Shown piece after piece: positions 1-9,733 of a stretch of DNA of 64,000 nt. The stretch spans positions 29,129 to 93,128 of the forward strand of contig DUQH01000010.1 of NCBI GenBank assembly GCA_012837895.1, read 5' to 3'. The stretch comes from Candidatus Fermentithermobacillaceae bacterium (GTDB lineage Bacteria; Bacillota; Sulfobacillia; Fermentithermobacillales; Fermentithermobacillaceae). Position 1 is the stretch's first letter; each line of letters begins with the position of its first letter. The translations under genes were made by a program, and so were the position numbers. Under the pieces are notes generated by a model. It was not told where the DNA came from, did no database searches, and saw only the letters and a program-made list of their open reading frames with translations.

Positions 1-158
1 GGTGGTTCTTGATTCTATCACCCTTGAGTCAAGATGTCCGCAAAAAGGGCATTTCAACGTCCTTGTCCACCCCGGTTCAGAAGTTGGACGCCCCCATAAT
101 TTGGGAGGTCCAAACATGTGTTGGCACTACATATAGCCCACCAGTTGCGTATTCGACA

Positions 159-572
159 CTATATGTGCGATCCCTTGTGGATAACTTTCTTCCGGAGAGA
201 TTTTGCGGTGAATTTTTCTTGGTCGACCAAGAACCGTTCATGGGTGCCTTGACCCACCAGCTCCACATCATCTGAAGCCGTGACTTCAAACACAAGTTTC
301 CTTCCTTCAACGTGGGTCAGCACGGCATTCGCTGTTACAGTGAGCCCTGGAGGCGTAGCTGCCAGATGCCTTATGTTCACCATGGTCCCAACTGTGGTTT
401 CGCCATCTTCAAGGTATTCTTTGAGTGCCTCAACGCAAGCTTCTTCCATAAGCAGCACCAGGTTTGGAGTGGAAAACACATCCACAGTGCCGCTTCCGGT
501 CGCAGAAGCCAGGGTGTCTTGTGTCACCTCTATCGTCTTGCTGCCTTTTGTGCCAATAGGGAGATGCTTCAT
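159..572 (-). CDS. Hotdog-fold thioesterase, FlK-like
   Basis: About 137 residues. It resembles the fluoroacetyl-CoA thioesterase (FlK)-like hotdog family: an N-terminal region with a conserved Thr, then VFSTPNLVLLMEEAC (central hotdog helix), ETTVGTMVNIRHLAATPPG and a final strand before a RFLVDQEKF tail. Such proteins hydrolyse acyl-CoA thioesters in the cytosol; the substrate cannot be told from sequence. The start is the ATG at 572, preceded by GAGGTG at good spacing; an upstream in-frame start at 599 has no such site. It lies about 50 bp downstream of the OsmC gene on the same strand, so the two may be co-transcribed. An inverted repeat (129-136 with 159-166) overlaps the stop codon and could be a weak end signal. 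Confidence 0.75.
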   Translation of the reverse strand: MKHLPIGTKGSKTIEVTQDTLASATGSGTVDVFSTPNLVLLMEEACVEALKEYLEDGETTVGTMVNIRHLAATPPGLTVTANAVLTHVEGRKLVFEVTASDDVELVGQGTHERFLVDQEKFTAKSLRKKVIHKGSHI

Positions 573-622
573 CAAAAACACCTCGCTGCTAAATGCCAAT
601 CTTCACAGTAAGTACTATCTTA

Positions 623-1006
623 CTACTTCTGCTCATTCAAGGCATAGCTAAGGTGAATCGTGGCACTCAGGGATTGAACGACTGGGCATACCCTCTCTGT
701 AATCTTCAGGTATTTCTCGAAAGCTTCCTTGTCTAGCCCCTCGCACTGAATATCGTAGCTGATGTGTATTTCTGTGAACCTCCTGGGCGCCTTTTCGCTT
801 ATCTTGCCTTCAACAGCTAGCTCAAGTTTGTCCGGGGCATAGCCGTCTCTTTCCAGCAATGATTCGAGGGTAAGCCCGCTGCATCCGGCAACGGACATGA
901 GGAGAAGTTCCATGGGGCTAGGTCCTTCAGACCCGGTTATGATTCCCTGGTTACGGGAATTTGCGTACTCGATCCTGTCATCATACAAGATGGCCGATAC
1001 CTTCAT
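623..1006 (-). CDS. OsmC family protein
   Basis: A 127-residue protein with the OsmC/Ohr-family layout: GSEGPSPMELLLMSVAGCSGLTLESLL carries the first conserved Cys in the central helix, and RVCPVVQSLS carries the second Cys. Members of the family reduce organic hydroperoxides or act on other thiol-reactive substrates using this Cys pair, in the cytosol. A good ribosome-binding site (AGGGAGGTAAG) precedes the ATG at 1006. It is followed on the same strand by the thioesterase gene. Whether it acts on peroxides or belongs to the less understood YhfA-type branch is not resolved by sequence. Confidence 0.85.
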   Translation of the reverse strand: MKVSAILYDDRIEYANSRNQGIITGSEGPSPMELLLMSVAGCSGLTLESLLERDGYAPDKLELAVEGKISEKAPRRFTEIHISYDIQCEGLDKEAFEKYLKITERVCPVVQSLSATIHLSYALNEQK

Positions 1007-1187
1007 TAGACTTACCTCCCTTGATTGCTGCCGGTCAGGCTGACAGTACTACTGTTGTTGTTATTCAATGAGATAGCAAACTGCAGCAACGGTATGAAGT
1101 GATGATACAATCCGGATCAGGGCTCAGTATTACAGCCTGGGCCAACTTAACCTAATGTACTATATTTGACACACAGTTTTAGGGTAC

Positions 1188-1862
1188 ATGAAAAAACCAG
1201 TTCAGTACAGGTCTATAGATGTAAATAGCTATCTCCGGCTTAAGGGCATAGACCCGCAAGAGTTCGTGGCCGGGGCCAAGCGTCTTCCCAGGTATTTCTA
1301 TGCCAGGACTGCCCTGGAGCTGGCTCCTGACTTACTTGGGCTACTGCTGGTCCACCGAACCACGCACGGCATTACTGCGGGCGTCATTACCGAAACTGAA
1401 GCTTATGCAGGGCCTGAAGATAAGGCGTGCCATGGGTACAACATGCGCAGGACCTGCCGCAACGAGGCAATGTACGGCCCTCCGGGAACCGCCTACGTAT
1501 ACTTTGTGTACGGCATGCACTACTGCTTCAATGTGGCCGCGTTCCGGCAGGGAATCCCCCATGCAGTCTTGGTCAGATCTGTTGAACCTGTGATTGGGGA
1601 AGGCATCATGCATAAGCGGAGAAACGGGAGATTGCCGCTGGCATCAGGCCCTGGAAGGCTCTGCCAAGCTATGGGAATCGGCAAACAGCACAACGGCGCT
1701 GATCTTATAACCGGAAGTCTCTACATCGCCAAACCGCATGAAAGCCGGATCGCCCATGAGTTCCCCATGGTCACAACGGCGAGAGTAGGCATTGATTATG
1801 CAGGCGAAGCCAAATATTACCCCTGGAGGTTTATGTTCGCACCTAAACAGCGGGACCGCTGA
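1188..1862 (+). CDS. DNA-3-methyladenine glycosylase (AAG/MPG family)
   Basis: A 224-residue protein of the alkyladenine DNA glycosylase family, which excises alkylated purines in base-excision repair. Diagnostic stretches are ARTALELAPDLLGLLLVHR, ITETEAYAGPEDKACHG (the catalytic Glu region), GPPGTAYVYFVYGMHYCFNV, AVLVRSVEP and LASGPGRLCQAMGI. It has about 30 residues ahead of the usual domain start, so translation could begin later. The site before the ATG at 1188 is weak (AGGGTAC). It is transcribed away from the OsmC gene. Confidence 0.9.
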   Translation: MKKPVQYRSIDVNSYLRLKGIDPQEFVAGAKRLPRYFYARTALELAPDLLGLLLVHRTTHGITAGVITETEAYAGPEDKACHGYNMRRTCRNEAMYGPPGTAYVYFVYGMHYCFNVAAFRQGIPHAVLVRSVEPVIGEGIMHKRRNGRLPLASGPGRLCQAMGIGKQHNGADLITGSLYIAKPHESRIAHEFPMVTTARVGIDYAGEAKYYPWRFMFAPKQRDR

Positions 1863-1972
1863 TGCTAAGCCAGATAGCCAGCCCTTTTGCGACTGTTGTT
1901 AGCTCCGGCTTCAATGGTTCAGTCTCCTAACGCTAACCCCGATAGCAGCCGGCTCCGGTTTCAGGAACCCGC

Positions 1973-4822
1973 TCAGCGGACTTTTTCCCCGAATCTGTTG
2001 AGATTCACAATATTGCACGGGATTCCAAGCTTCTCAGCTACTGCCTGTTCACGCCCGTGACACGAGAACAGCAAGACCTGGTGGCGTCTGGAAAGCTCCG
2101 AGACTATTTCAAGCGCCCCTTCAAGCCTCTTATCATCGTACTGTACGAAAGAATCATCCAGGAAGAAAGGAAATGATTCGCTGTTTACTATCAGCTCGGC
2201 AACGGCCACCCTGAGAGCAAAATAACACTGGTCGACAGTACCGCATGAAAGGTTCGCTACAGGCGTTTGGGATTTGTCGCCTGGGTGAATTACGTTCATC
2301 TCAAGATCAGGGGATATCCTGACCTCAAAATACCTCCCGCGTGTTATTTGCTTGAGGATCTCTCCGGCCCTTTGGTTCAGCAGTGGGGCAAACTCCCGCC
2401 GCAAGTTCCTTGACAGGTCTTCAAGGGTCTGAAGCGCCAGGTCCAAAGCTTCCTTATCCTGTGTAAGTTCCTTTTCAATCTCAGATACCCTGGCAAGATC
2501 CTCTTCTATGGAATAGACAGGCCGCCCTTCACGCTGCCTCAGCACGGCTTCTTTTTCCATAGACGCCTTCCGTTCACGGAGTTCGCTAAGATCAGACTTA
2601 ATCCCGCTCAAGTATTTCTGGGCTTCCTGATAATCTGTTTCAGACAGGTGGTCTGCAGAAACTGCACCATCAGCCATGCCTGTTCCTGACCCCGACGCAG
2701 CTGCCTCCGCCTGGCCACTATCGCCAACCGCTTCTTCAAGCTGCCTGAGCTCATCTTCCAGGCCGCCAAGGTCTCTTCCTGAAAGCACGGCATTTAGTTT
2801 CTCTCTTAGATGGCCCAGCGCCCTGTCTGTGTTCACATATTTTTCGCGAGCGGCTATCTTGTCATAGAGTTCCCGTACAGATGCTACACCGGCAACATCA
2901 AGCAACTGCATCTCGCTTTGCTTTAGGAATTCCTGCCTAGCCCTGAACTTGGAAAGCATAGCTTCAGACTCTTCTACCCGGAAGTCAACATTCGCGATTT
3001 CAGCTTTTAGTCCGGCAACTTGTTTTAACTTGGTTTGGAGCATTTCCACTGCCCCTTCTGTAACCGCCTGGCCCTGGGAAAGACACCCTGCTTTGACCAA
3101 GACCGATACAAGTTCCTTTTCAGTCGCTGATAGTTCCTGGGAGGCCTCATACCAATACCTGTGGGCCAAGTCATATTGCTCCCTGGCATTAATCAGGCGC
3201 GTGTGAAACTCTGATAGTTGCTGCACCTTGCGGCGTAAGTCTTCGACTGATGCTGCACCTTGAAGTTCCAGAAAACCAGTCAGGGCCGCTTGGGCCTGGG
3301 CTACCCTTCTTTCCTGTTCTTCAACTGAAGCTACTGCCTGGTTGTACACTTGTTCTGCCTGGGACCTTACATCCATAGCCTTCTTGCGCATGTAAGACCC
3401 GATGCCAAAAACCACTATGGATATTGCAAAGGCCGGTATCGCCAAGGGCAATCCCACTATGGTTAGCGCAATAGCTATCCCCAACACTCCCAGGGAAAGC
3501 GCATAAAGCCAACCACCGGCTCCACCCACGCTGGCTCCGGCCAGGGCGGCTTTTGCCTGCTCCATTTCTACGTCGAGTCTTGCCTTCTCCCGTTCTGAAA
3601 GCACTGCTATCTCTTTGAGGTTTTCGGCTTCTGCCAGCAAATCCTCTAGGCCGGAAAGCTCGCCCATGCTCCCTGCCTGTTCTTCCAGGCGCCTGAGCAC
3701 CCTCCTGGCTTCGTTAGCGTGCCTTTCGCTTCTGCCGGCGCTGGCTTTGCATGTAAGGTACTTTGAGTACAACCCCGACACTTGGTCCTGGATGAGCCCT
3801 GTGGAAAGCACTGTCGCGTACTGACCCAGCTTATCCGTGAGGGATTGACGCTTCACGCCCAGGCTACTGAGTTCTGCCTCAACCTCACCTATCCGCGCCT
3901 CTACGTCCTCTTTGCTCCTGACTAATGCCTCCAAATCCTGTTTGACGTTGTCAGGGATATGACGCGCCCATTCTAACTGGCTCAGGGTGCGTTCCAAACT
4001 TGTTATTTCTTCAATGAAATGCCTGGCCTGGGATACAACCCTTCTAAGCAATACAGCCCTTATCCAGTCCAGCTGCCTGGACGCTTCCTCGGCTTTTTCG
4101 ACCAATTCCGCCTCTTCCTGCCTCAACCGGCGGAGTTCCACCATGATCTCTCTGACCTGGGCTTCTCTTTCACGGGCTTCTTCAAGTTCTGCGGATAGCT
4201 CAGCTTTTTGCTGAAGAACCACGTCAAGCTTGGCCCGGGTGCTCCTGGGTGTCTTGATCTTGCCCCTTTCCACATTGAGTACCCCCAGCGCTTTGGTGAA
4301 AGGCAGATCGTCCCCTGTGCCTTGAAGTATGTTTTCGAGTTTGCCCTGGATCTCCAGACCAAGGTCCCCGTCTTGGATGCTCCCAAGCTGGCCAATCCAG
4401 ATCGTGTTGCGGAATTCCTTGGCAGACAGGCCTAAGTGCATCTGGGCGAAGTTATACTCCTTACGGGAATCCTGTACAAATTCATGGGTTATTTCTTCGC
4501 CTGTCACATCGTCGTAGATCTTGGTTATGTCAGGGTCAAACCATCTTTCAACACGGTAAAGCCTGCCGCCAGCTTCATATACAAGGATGCCCCTGTACTC
4601 CTGGCCAGCCCAGGGTCTGTACCTTTCAAATTCAGGAGTCCTGTAAGTCCTGGTGCGCCCTTCTTTCTTAAATCCGTATAACATACCTAGAATGAACGAA
4701 GCTAAGGTTGATTTCCCGCTTTCATTGTCTCCGGTGATTATGTTAAGCCCGTCTTCCAGCAGTACCGGCTCTTTTGCTTGAAACCTGCCGAAAGCCAGAG
4801 GCAAGAGGCTCTTTAGTTTCAC
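1973..4822 (-). CDS. SbcC/YhaN-like AAA ATPase
   Basis: A 949-residue SMC/Rad50-like ATPase. The N-terminus has the ATP-binding strand and Walker A (ITGDNESGKSTLASFILG), followed by long coiled coils (about 190-420 and 470-800). At about 435-480 there is a striking hydrophobic pair of segments (LYALSLGVLGIAIALTIVGL, IPAFAISIVVFGIGSYM), which is typical of the YhaN branch and suggests membrane contact. The C-terminus has the signature (NLSCGTVDQCYFALRVA) and Walker B (FPFFLDDSF). The GTG start overlaps the stop of the SbcD-like gene by 4 bp (GTGA), so the two are translationally coupled. The pair probably processes DNA ends, like B. subtilis YhaN/YhaO; the membrane segments set it apart from classical SbcC. 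Confidence 0.85.
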   Translation of the reverse strand: MKLKSLLPLAFGRFQAKEPVLLEDGLNIITGDNESGKSTLASFILGMLYGFKKEGRTRTYRTPEFERYRPWAGQEYRGILVYEAGGRLYRVERWFDPDITKIYDDVTGEEITHEFVQDSRKEYNFAQMHLGLSAKEFRNTIWIGQLGSIQDGDLGLEIQGKLENILQGTGDDLPFTKALGVLNVERGKIKTPRSTRAKLDVVLQQKAELSAELEEAREREAQVREIMVELRRLRQEEAELVEKAEEASRQLDWIRAVLLRRVVSQARHFIEEITSLERTLSQLEWARHIPDNVKQDLEALVRSKEDVEARIGEVEAELSSLGVKRQSLTDKLGQYATVLSTGLIQDQVSGLYSKYLTCKASAGRSERHANEARRVLRRLEEQAGSMGELSGLEDLLAEAENLKEIAVLSEREKARLDVEMEQAKAALAGASVGGAGGWLYALSLGVLGIAIALTIVGLPLAIPAFAISIVVFGIGSYMRKKAMDVRSQAEQVYNQAVASVEEQERRVAQAQAALTGFLELQGAASVEDLRRKVQQLSEFHTRLINAREQYDLAHRYWYEASQELSATEKELVSVLVKAGCLSQGQAVTEGAVEMLQTKLKQVAGLKAEIANVDFRVEESEAMLSKFRARQEFLKQSEMQLLDVAGVASVRELYDKIAAREKYVNTDRALGHLREKLNAVLSGRDLGGLEDELRQLEEAVGDSGQAEAAASGSGTGMADGAVSADHLSETDYQEAQKYLSGIKSDLSELRERKASMEKEAVLRQREGRPVYSIEEDLARVSEIEKELTQDKEALDLALQTLEDLSRNLRREFAPLLNQRAGEILKQITRGRYFEVRISPDLEMNVIHPGDKSQTPVANLSCGTVDQCYFALRVAVAELIVNSESFPFFLDDSFVQYDDKRLEGALEIVSELSRRHQVLLFSCHGREQAVAEKLGIPCNIVNLNRFGEKVR

Positions 4823-5976
4823 GAGTCCAGCCTCCTTCTGGTGATAATCTCACCTTGCCTAAGGGCGTCCAGGCCGTAGTACATAGCCCGGTCTATAATC
4901 TCCACCGCTTCAGTGTCGCCTTTCTGTTCAGACTGCCGCTTGAGCTCCATTAGTTTCTGGACAAACCGGGCTTCAAGGCTTTGGTTTTCGGGATCTACCA
5001 GCGGCCCCAAGTCGTAGTCTAAGACAAACTCAGGCTCCAGGCGGAGGCTGAAGAATTCACCTGCAAACTCGTGGCGCAATCCTATCAAGTCAAGCCCGGT
5101 TTCAGGGTTGAGCCTGCCTGTAAGCGAGATTTTCCATATGTCCCTTTGCCTGATTTCACGGTTGTCTACTGAAAGTATGGCATTCCGCACCTGTTCACCG
5201 GTGTCAAGCCCGGTGAGATCAAGCTCAACCGCTCTCACAGTGCGCATAGCCATGGGCACAAACTCAGCTGAAAGGTCGCCAGGCCCTGTGCAAGTAACCA
5301 GGTACACTCCCCTTTGTCCTTCATCCCCAAAATCCAGGGGTTCCGGGCAGCCTGCGTAAACCACGGTTGATCCACCTATGTTCCTGGCCATAGGAACATG
5401 TATGTGACCCAGGGCAAAATAATCTGCTCCTGAGCTTGATATGTGATCCTGATGCACCGGAAGGTACACTGATTCCTCAGCCAGGTCCCCGTGGAGAAGT
5501 ACAATGTTGAGGCGGTCCCGGCGTTCCACCTTGAAACCTTGTATCAGGGGGGTCCGCTGGACAAAAGTGGTCCAGCCCAAGCCGTACACATCCAGTTCTA
5601 TCCCATTGACCTCAAACGACACCCTGCTGAGCCCGGCAGAGTCAAATACGGTGACGTTCTCAGGCCAATCTACGCTGTAGTACAAGGAATCGGGCAACAG
5701 GGGATCATGGTTGCCAGGCGCCATGAAAACCCTGGTTTCAGGGATAGTGGAAAACAACGAAGCTGCATCTTTTACCCACGATGGGCGGGCGTAAAGATGC
5801 TCAAACAGATCTCCTGCTATAAGCAGGATCTGCGCGTTTTCTTCCCTGGCGAAATCTACTATCCGCCATAACGTAGTCTCTATTTCCCGCCGCCTGATGT
5901 AGCGGCGTTCTTCCTCCAGTTCAAACGAAAGGGGTTTGCCTGCATGGATGTCAGCTGTATGTACGATCTTGAGCAT
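4819..5976 (-). CDS. SbcD/YhaO-like metallophosphoesterase (DNA repair nuclease subunit)
   Basis: A 385-residue calcineurin-like phosphoesterase. The metal-binding motifs of Mre11/SbcD nucleases are all visible: HTADIHAGKP, IAGDLFEH, APGNHDPLL, VLLHGDL and LGHIHVP. The following 150 residues correspond to the capping domain that contacts the ATPase coiled coil. It is the first gene of a two-gene operon with the SbcC/YhaN-like ATPase. The ATG at 5976 is preceded by GGAGGAAGG. Expected activity is Mn-dependent endo/exonuclease on DNA ends in the cytosol. Confidence 0.88.
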   Translation of the reverse strand: MLKIVHTADIHAGKPLSFELEEERRYIRRREIETTLWRIVDFAREENAQILLIAGDLFEHLYARPSWVKDAASLFSTIPETRVFMAPGNHDPLLPDSLYYSVDWPENVTVFDSAGLSRVSFEVNGIELDVYGLGWTTFVQRTPLIQGFKVERRDRLNIVLLHGDLAEESVYLPVHQDHISSSGADYFALGHIHVPMARNIGGSTVVYAGCPEPLDFGDEGQRGVYLVTCTGPGDLSAEFVPMAMRTVRAVELDLTGLDTGEQVRNAILSVDNREIRQRDIWKISLTGRLNPETGLDLIGLRHEFAGEFFSLRLEPEFVLDYDLGPLVDPENQSLEARFVQKLMELKRQSEQKGDTEAVEIIDRAMYYGLDALRQGEIITRRRLDS

Positions 5977-6057
5977 GGCCTTCCTCCGGCATGACAGAAT
6001 GTATGAAAACAGATGGGTTACGCTTCGCTCGCAGCAATGTTTTCTCTGCTAATCTTA

Positions 6058-7206
6058 TCACAGGTTGACCGGGCATTCACAGGTAGGTTTGCCTGATAAC
6101 CGCCTCTTGGGGCTCACTGACAAATCATCCCATTTGCCACAACGAGACCCCCACCTTGCTGAGAGTTCGCCATCGATGTAGATTTCCTGCATCTCACATG
6201 CGTTTCCGCAATCATCGCACACAAACCCGATAGTATGAGCTTTCAAGGACGCAATCTTCTCCACTTGCCGGAACCGGGTAAGTTCTCCTGTCTCAAGGAA
6301 CTTCTCCCGGGCAAATAAGGCTGCGCCTAGAGCCCCCATCACTTTGAAATGGGGCGGTACTGTGATGTCCATCCCGGTTTTCTGCTTAAGCGCCCACAGC
6401 ATCCCCGCATTTGCAGCAACGCCGCCCTGGAACAGCACTCTTGGCTTGATAGGCTGGCCTCTTGCAACGTTTGTCATGTAGTTGGTGGCAAGCGCAAGGC
6501 ATAGGCCTGCAATCAGGTCTTCCCGCCTGTATCCAAGCTGCTGCTTGTGGATAAGGTCTGATTCGGCAAACACCCCGCACCTTCCGGCGATCCTAGACGG
6601 TGACCGGGATCTGAGCGCCAGCCGGCCGAACTCTTCTATGGTCACTCCCAGCCTTGAGGCCTGGTGATCCAGGAACGAACCGGTACCTGCTGCACAAACT
6701 GTGTTCATATTGAATCCTACCGGAAAGCCGTCTTTGAAAAAGATGATCTTCGAGTCCTGGCCACCTATATCTATTACTGTACCTACGTCAGGAAACATGA
6801 AAGACGCGGCTTTGGCATGGCTTGATATCTCGTTCTTCACAGTGTCGGCACCGGCAATCACAGCAGCAAGTTGCCTGCCGGAACCTGTTGTGCCCACCAT
6901 TCTCACCGAGTCGACCAGCCCTTCCCTGAGGAGCATCCTGAATCCCTCTTGAAGCGCAGCGATAGGGCCTCCCCGGTTGCGCAAGTACTTCTCGGCTACC
7001 ACATTGCCGCCGGCATCGATAAGGACGATCTTTGTGGTCACACTGCCTACGTCCACGCCCAGGAACATGTCGTCCTGGGCAGCTATCACACTATCTCTGC
7101 CCCGGAACACTGCCCTTTTGCTGCTTCTCATCAGATTTGTGCTTGCCAGGTCTTGGCCTGCCAGGTTCTTAGCGGTAACTTGCATTTTCTTCATGTGCCT
7201 GCCCAT
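6058..7206 (-). CDS. Acyl-CoA dehydratase activase (HgdC-like, BadF/BadG family ATPase)
   Basis: A 382-residue ASKHA-fold ATPase. FLGVDVGSVTTKIVLID is the first phosphate loop, VIDIGGQDSK the second, and NTVCAAGTGSFLDHQ plus AGRCGVFAESD carry the two Cys that bind the [4Fe-4S] cluster at the dimer interface. These proteins couple ATP hydrolysis to delivering a low-potential electron to a partner enzyme (2-hydroxyacyl-CoA dehydratases or double-cubane-cluster proteins). The C-terminus extends beyond HgdC with a Cys-rich tail (CDDCGNAC, SRCG, CECP) that may bind metal. It overlaps the preceding gene by 16 bp. Classical dehydratase A/B subunits are not seen nearby, so the electron acceptor is probably the neighbouring DUF2229-type protein or something encoded elsewhere. 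Confidence 0.85.
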   Translation of the reverse strand: MGRHMKKMQVTAKNLAGQDLASTNLMRSSKRAVFRGRDSVIAAQDDMFLGVDVGSVTTKIVLIDAGGNVVAEKYLRNRGGPIAALQEGFRMLLREGLVDSVRMVGTTGSGRQLAAVIAGADTVKNEISSHAKAASFMFPDVGTVIDIGGQDSKIIFFKDGFPVGFNMNTVCAAGTGSFLDHQASRLGVTIEEFGRLALRSRSPSRIAGRCGVFAESDLIHKQQLGYRREDLIAGLCLALATNYMTNVARGQPIKPRVLFQGGVAANAGMLWALKQKTGMDITVPPHFKVMGALGAALFAREKFLETGELTRFRQVEKIASLKAHTIGFVCDDCGNACEMQEIYIDGELSARWGSRCGKWDDLSVSPKRRLSGKPTCECPVNL

Positions 7207-9476
7207 CGCTCCTTGCCGGTCAGGTAGTTGCCGGACTTCCTCTTCCGGCCTTCCAAGAGATCGCAGAAAGCTTCGAGCCGGGTTCTTAACCCTGCAACGC
7301 CTGTTTGCTCGGAAATCATAAGCGACAGCACAGGGATGTCCAGGTCATTGGACACTTTGACAAGAATGCTCTGGGCAATTATCTCAGGCATACATGTAAA
7401 GGGGAACAGGTGAAGCACGCCGTCCATACCCCGTATTCTTGCCAGTACTGCCTCTCCCACTGATTCCTGTCCGTGCCCGCCAATGTCCACAGGGAGATAC
7501 CCGGTTGCAGCCCGCACTGTGTTGTGGTATTCCATAATTGCCCCGGGCGTCTTGAAAACGCGGCAATTAAGCCAGCTGGTAACATCAAGGGTCCTGTACA
7601 CCCTGACCCGGTGTTCAAAGGATCCCAGCATCTTTTCTATGTCTTTGTTTACAAACGGTTCGTTTATCACGTAGATTTCCCCGGCCAGCACTACTTTGAG
7701 GGGCTCTTCATCAGTAAGGGGAATGGTTTCCATGTCCCGCTTGTACCTGCGGAAAGCCTGCCTTGACCCTGCCAGGTCCGCAGCCCTGTCCAAATCTTTC
7801 AAGAACTCGCTGTACCTCTTGTCGCCGGCGCCCCTTGTCTTCTCCCTGGCCCTCACTTCCCTCAAAATCTCTTGGGACTTGTCTACGAGGGCTTGTTTCT
7901 GGAGAGTCAGTGTTATGGCCCGTACGATAGTTGCCAACTTTGGAACACCTACAATCTGCTTCCATGTTTCAAGAAATTGGCGGCCGCGGGTCCTTAACGG
8001 GAACGGGGAATCAAAGGCAATTACCCTTACCTGATAAGCTGCCCGCTGCAAGATCTTCTCCATAACCTGGGCATACCACCCCAGCCTGCACTTGCCTTTT
8101 CCCTGAACCATGATAATCAGGGATACTCCTTGCCTGATTAGCTCGAGCATCTGCCCTAACAACACCACCATTGGGTAACAGATAAACTCAGGCGCCAGCT
8201 CTTTTCCTGCATTCACAATGTCTTCAGACAGGCTCCGGGGAATCCTCGCATCTACCCCGAACTCCCTCATAAGTGCAGACAAGGATATGTCGAGCCTGCC
8301 CATGGTAACGATCCCCACAGGGGATGAGGCGGTCCCAGGCAGGTTTGAAACAAAGACAGCCGTACGGCTGCTCCCCGGCGCATGGTTACCATTCCCTTGC
8401 TGACCCGGAATCTTATATATCCGGGCTGCCTCCCTTGACTTACATGAATCAAAAAACGCCTCCAGCCTGGTGAGCAAGCCTGCTTCACCTGTGTGTTCAT
8501 CGACACACAGGTACAACACCGGTATCCCGTGCTTTTCCGCTTCGGACATAACATAGTTTTCGATTACCGAGAGGGGGCCGCAGGCAAACGCCGTCACCAG
8601 GATGAGTCTGCCTATCTTCCGGTTCCGTATGAGGTACAAGCAAGAACCGAGGATATGGCCCTCGTTGGTCCACATTTTCTCCCCTTCAAAGATGCTTTTC
8701 AAATGCTCCCGGGATTTTTCCCTGGAAACCATCTCAGGTAGTACCACCTGGCTACAAGCGGACACATACTTGACAATCGTGCGCCCAAACAGGTCGTTAA
8801 TCAGGTATGCGTGGCCCATAACCGCCGTGGGGCCACCTGCATTAGCCGGTAGACTGGACGCCGTGTGAAAAGGAAATCGCGGGTAAGTTCTACAATCCGG
8901 ATCTCCACGCTGGTCCTTTGCTTCCCCACTGCCCAGCCTCCCATCGTCCGGATTCCCACCCTCCAACAGCTGTCCCAGGGGAACCCCAAGCCGGTGCATA
9001 TCTTGTTCTGCCTGCTTCCATGCTGCAACCGCCTCTTGCAAGGCTTTGCGGATTCGCTTGTCACCGCCAATGCCCATTTTCCTGCCGGCATCGATCCAGC
9101 TAGCTTCCCAGGTGCCCGGGTTATCCTTGATGTCGATTACAGGGCTGATGATCCTCGAGTCGTCCAGTTCAAGTCCTGCCTTGAGCATCGAAGGCAAACC
9201 CATCATCTTGGGACAACAGTAGTTGTCCGGTTCAAGCGAAACCACAGACGGGACAAACAGGGCGTCCACATTCTTGGATAACAAAGTTGCCGAGTGGGAA
9301 AAGGCTATCTTCACAGAGATGCATGGTTCATCAGTGGGACACAGCCTCAAGTTGTCCAAATCGCTTACTGTGGACCCAGGAGTCTCGATGAAGCTAACCC
9401 CGAGTCTGGTCAAGAAAGTCCTGTACAAAGGAAAAAGATAGTAGAAACCAAGAACTCTTGGAACGCCTATCTGCAT
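7191..9476 (-). CDS. Duplicated DUF2229/HgdB-like protein (activase-related)
   Basis: About 761 residues. The proposed start is the ATG at 9476, because MQIGVPRVLGFYYLFPLYRTF matches the usual beginning of DUF2229 activase-related proteins; the frame stays open to 9581. Cys residues near the N-terminus (LRLCPTDEPC, YCCPKMMG) are candidate Fe-S ligands. Two modules are evident: each half ends with a similar motif, EHTGEAGLLTRLEAFFD and EQTGVAGLRTRLEAFCD, which suggests fusion of two HgdB-like units usually encoded as separate genes. It is immediately upstream of, and overlaps, the HgdC-like ATPase. Function is inferred to be a low-potential reductase or accessory protein energised by the activase; the substrate is unknown. 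Confidence 0.7.
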   Translation of the reverse strand: MQIGVPRVLGFYYLFPLYRTFLTRLGVSFIETPGSTVSDLDNLRLCPTDEPCISVKIAFSHSATLLSKNVDALFVPSVVSLEPDNYCCPKMMGLPSMLKAGLELDDSRIISPVIDIKDNPGTWEASWIDAGRKMGIGGDKRIRKALQEAVAAWKQAEQDMHRLGVPLGQLLEGGNPDDGRLGSGEAKDQRGDPDCRTYPRFPFHTASSLPANAGGPTAVMGHAYLINDLFGRTIVKYVSACSQVVLPEMVSREKSREHLKSIFEGEKMWTNEGHILGSCLYLIRNRKIGRLILVTAFACGPLSVIENYVMSEAEKHGIPVLYLCVDEHTGEAGLLTRLEAFFDSCKSREAARIYKIPGQQGNGNHAPGSSRTAVFVSNLPGTASSPVGIVTMGRLDISLSALMREFGVDARIPRSLSEDIVNAGKELAPEFICYPMVVLLGQMLELIRQGVSLIIMVQGKGKCRLGWYAQVMEKILQRAAYQVRVIAFDSPFPLRTRGRQFLETWKQIVGVPKLATIVRAITLTLQKQALVDKSQEILREVRAREKTRGAGDKRYSEFLKDLDRAADLAGSRQAFRRYKRDMETIPLTDEEPLKVVLAGEIYVINEPFVNKDIEKMLGSFEHRVRVYRTLDVTSWLNCRVFKTPGAIMEYHNTVRAATGYLPVDIGGHGQESVGEAVLARIRGMDGVLHLFPFTCMPEIIAQSILVKVSNDLDIPVLSLMISEQTGVAGLRTRLEAFCDLLEGRKRKSGNYLTGKERWAGT

Positions 9477-9699
9477 AAATCTCTTCTGCCACCTTTGGCA
9501 TTGGTTCTGGTTGGGTAGCTTTGGCAGCATATCCCAAAATCTCTTAACGTAATATAACCAGTCAGGCGGCAAAATAATCAAAAGGCCCTGATGGGCCTGG
9601 AAACTGGGCTAAGGCTAGGTCGTAGCCGGCCGGGCCATACTCAGGCCATATACTGAGCCAAGACTAAGGAGGCGTACCATCGTGGCTCTATGAAATCCG

Positions 9700-9723
9700 G
9701 GCGGCTAATCGCGAAAAGCCGCC
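9700..9723 (-). terminator. Possible terminator of the envelope-stress operon
   Basis: A 7-bp GC stem (GGCGGCT/AGCCGCC) with a 10-nt loop, just downstream of the LiaF-like gene. The following minus-strand sequence has only a short T tract (ATTTC), so termination may be weak. Confidence 0.4.
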
Positions 9724-9733
9724 ACCTGGAAGA

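Noticed and set aside
9..310. Short frames at the left edge (9-275 plus and 77-310 minus)
   Set aside because: They overlap the thioesterase gene in other frames and show no family features. The first 158 bp hold nothing I can identify.
1160..1190. TTGACA just upstream of the glycosylase gene as a -35 box
   Set aside because: It is too close to the start codon and has no -10 box at 16-18 bp.
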